Shown one piece after another: positions 63,341 to 64,000 of a stretch of 64,000 bases of DNA. Source of the stretch: Kiritimatiellia bacterium (GTDB lineage Bacteria; Verrucomicrobiota; Kiritimatiellia; UBA8416; JADHWI01); assembly GCA_016783565.1 (NCBI GenBank), contig JADHWI010000001.1, positions 44,978 through 108,977 of the forward strand, given 5' to 3'. The notes under the pieces are model-generated. The model saw only the letters and a list, made by a program, of their open reading frames with translations, was not told the origin of the DNA and ran no database searches. The translations under genes were made by a program, and so were the position numbers. Position 1 is the stretch's first letter, and each line of letters starts with the position of its first letter.

Positions 63341-63784
63341 GAGGGCTTTATAGCCGCCATCACACAGCATATACCCGAGAAAGGGTTTCAAATGGTGAGG
63401 TACTATGGTTGGTACAGCAATAGAGCAAGAGGCGAGCGTGCAAAAAAGCAAGCGGAGGTTGCTGAACATGATACCCCCGCAGGCATTCAGGTAATTAACG
63501 TCTCAGACTACCAGCCCAGGCGACTGCCCTCTAAAAAGTGGCGGGAGCTTATAAAGCAGGTGTGGGAGGTCGATCCGTTTGACTGTCCAAGGTGCGGCTC
63601 AGAAATGAAGCTCATCGCACTGATTGATGATAATGAGGTTATTGAGAAGATACTGCGCCATCTCGACCTCTGGCCGCAGGAAGCGATCCCCGCACGTGCT
63701 CCACCCAAGACGGTTATGCATGAATATACACTTGAGCCATTCTTTGATGGCTACTCTTATTATGACGAGGCCGTCGCAGGATAA
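63341..63784 (+). pseudogene. C-terminal fragment of IS91-like (Y2-type) transposase
   Basis: EGFIAAITQHIPEKGFQMVRYYGWYSNRARGERAKK...CPRCGSEMKLIALIDDNEVIEKILRHLDLWP; N-terminal catalytic half absent. Confidence 0.78.
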
Positions 63785-63948
63785 CGGATGGGCTGCGCCT
63801 GCAAATGGCCTTGAGGTCGGCATTTCAAAGCAATTCTAGATTACAATCACTATCTCCGCTGGTAACCGTCCATTTCAGCATTGAAATCTGCCCACTGTGT
63901 GGCTAGTATCTGTACATCAAACAAGTTTAATTGTTAATTGAGGGCACA

Positions 63949-64000
63949 GTGAGTGATAAGCCTGAAAGCAAATTCTTATCAGTCGCCGCGGTTGCTGCTG
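63949..64000 (+). CDS. Start of a CDS running off the window (uncertain)
   Basis: GAGGGCACA followed by GTG AGT GAT AAG CCT..., open to the end. Confidence 0.35.
   Translation, partial: MSDKPESKFLSVAAVAA

Overview
The window reads as a contiguous, gene-dense bacterial chromosome segment. Gram-negative envelope genes (BamA, Skp/OmpH, LpxD, LpxL-like, LptF/G, MlaE/F/D, LolA-like) and overall gene content suggest a PVC/Kiritimatiellota-like lineage; that placement is inference only. Most of it is housekeeping: dnaB end, bamA-skp-lpxD-galE, pncC-recA, a compact alaS, htrA, gap-pgk-tpiA-secG, argF-pyrB, mlaEFD, gyrB-gyrA, nucleotide-sugar genes, guaA, nnrD/E-acpS-pdxJ, an acr3-arsC-arsR operon, a sigma factor, hisA, fabI and queH. 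There are two tRNA genes, Ala(CGC) and Glu(CTC). No rRNA genes or CRISPR arrays were seen. The most unusual signals are: (1) both tRNA genes are followed directly by a hairpin that starts inside the tRNA CCA end, and the Glu copy leads into a GIY-YIG ORF plus a second, fragmentary GIY-YIG-like C-terminus, suggesting a tRNA-tail element; (2) a ~190 bp terminal-inverted-repeat element in two ~93% identical copies (identity by eye), one flanked by a perfect 10-bp direct repeat (target-site-duplication-like); (3) a WPF/FPLF-repeat exported protein directly upstream of mlaEFD; (4) an alanyl-tRNA synthetase lacking both the beta-barrel segment of the editing module and the C-Ala domain; (5) an exported YidD-like protein cluster with PGxGxxY membrane proteins and a truncated FlgO/CsgG-like fragment; (6) several palindromic or structured regulatory candidates. 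All calls come from reading the sequence and the supplied ORFs; no database search was run.
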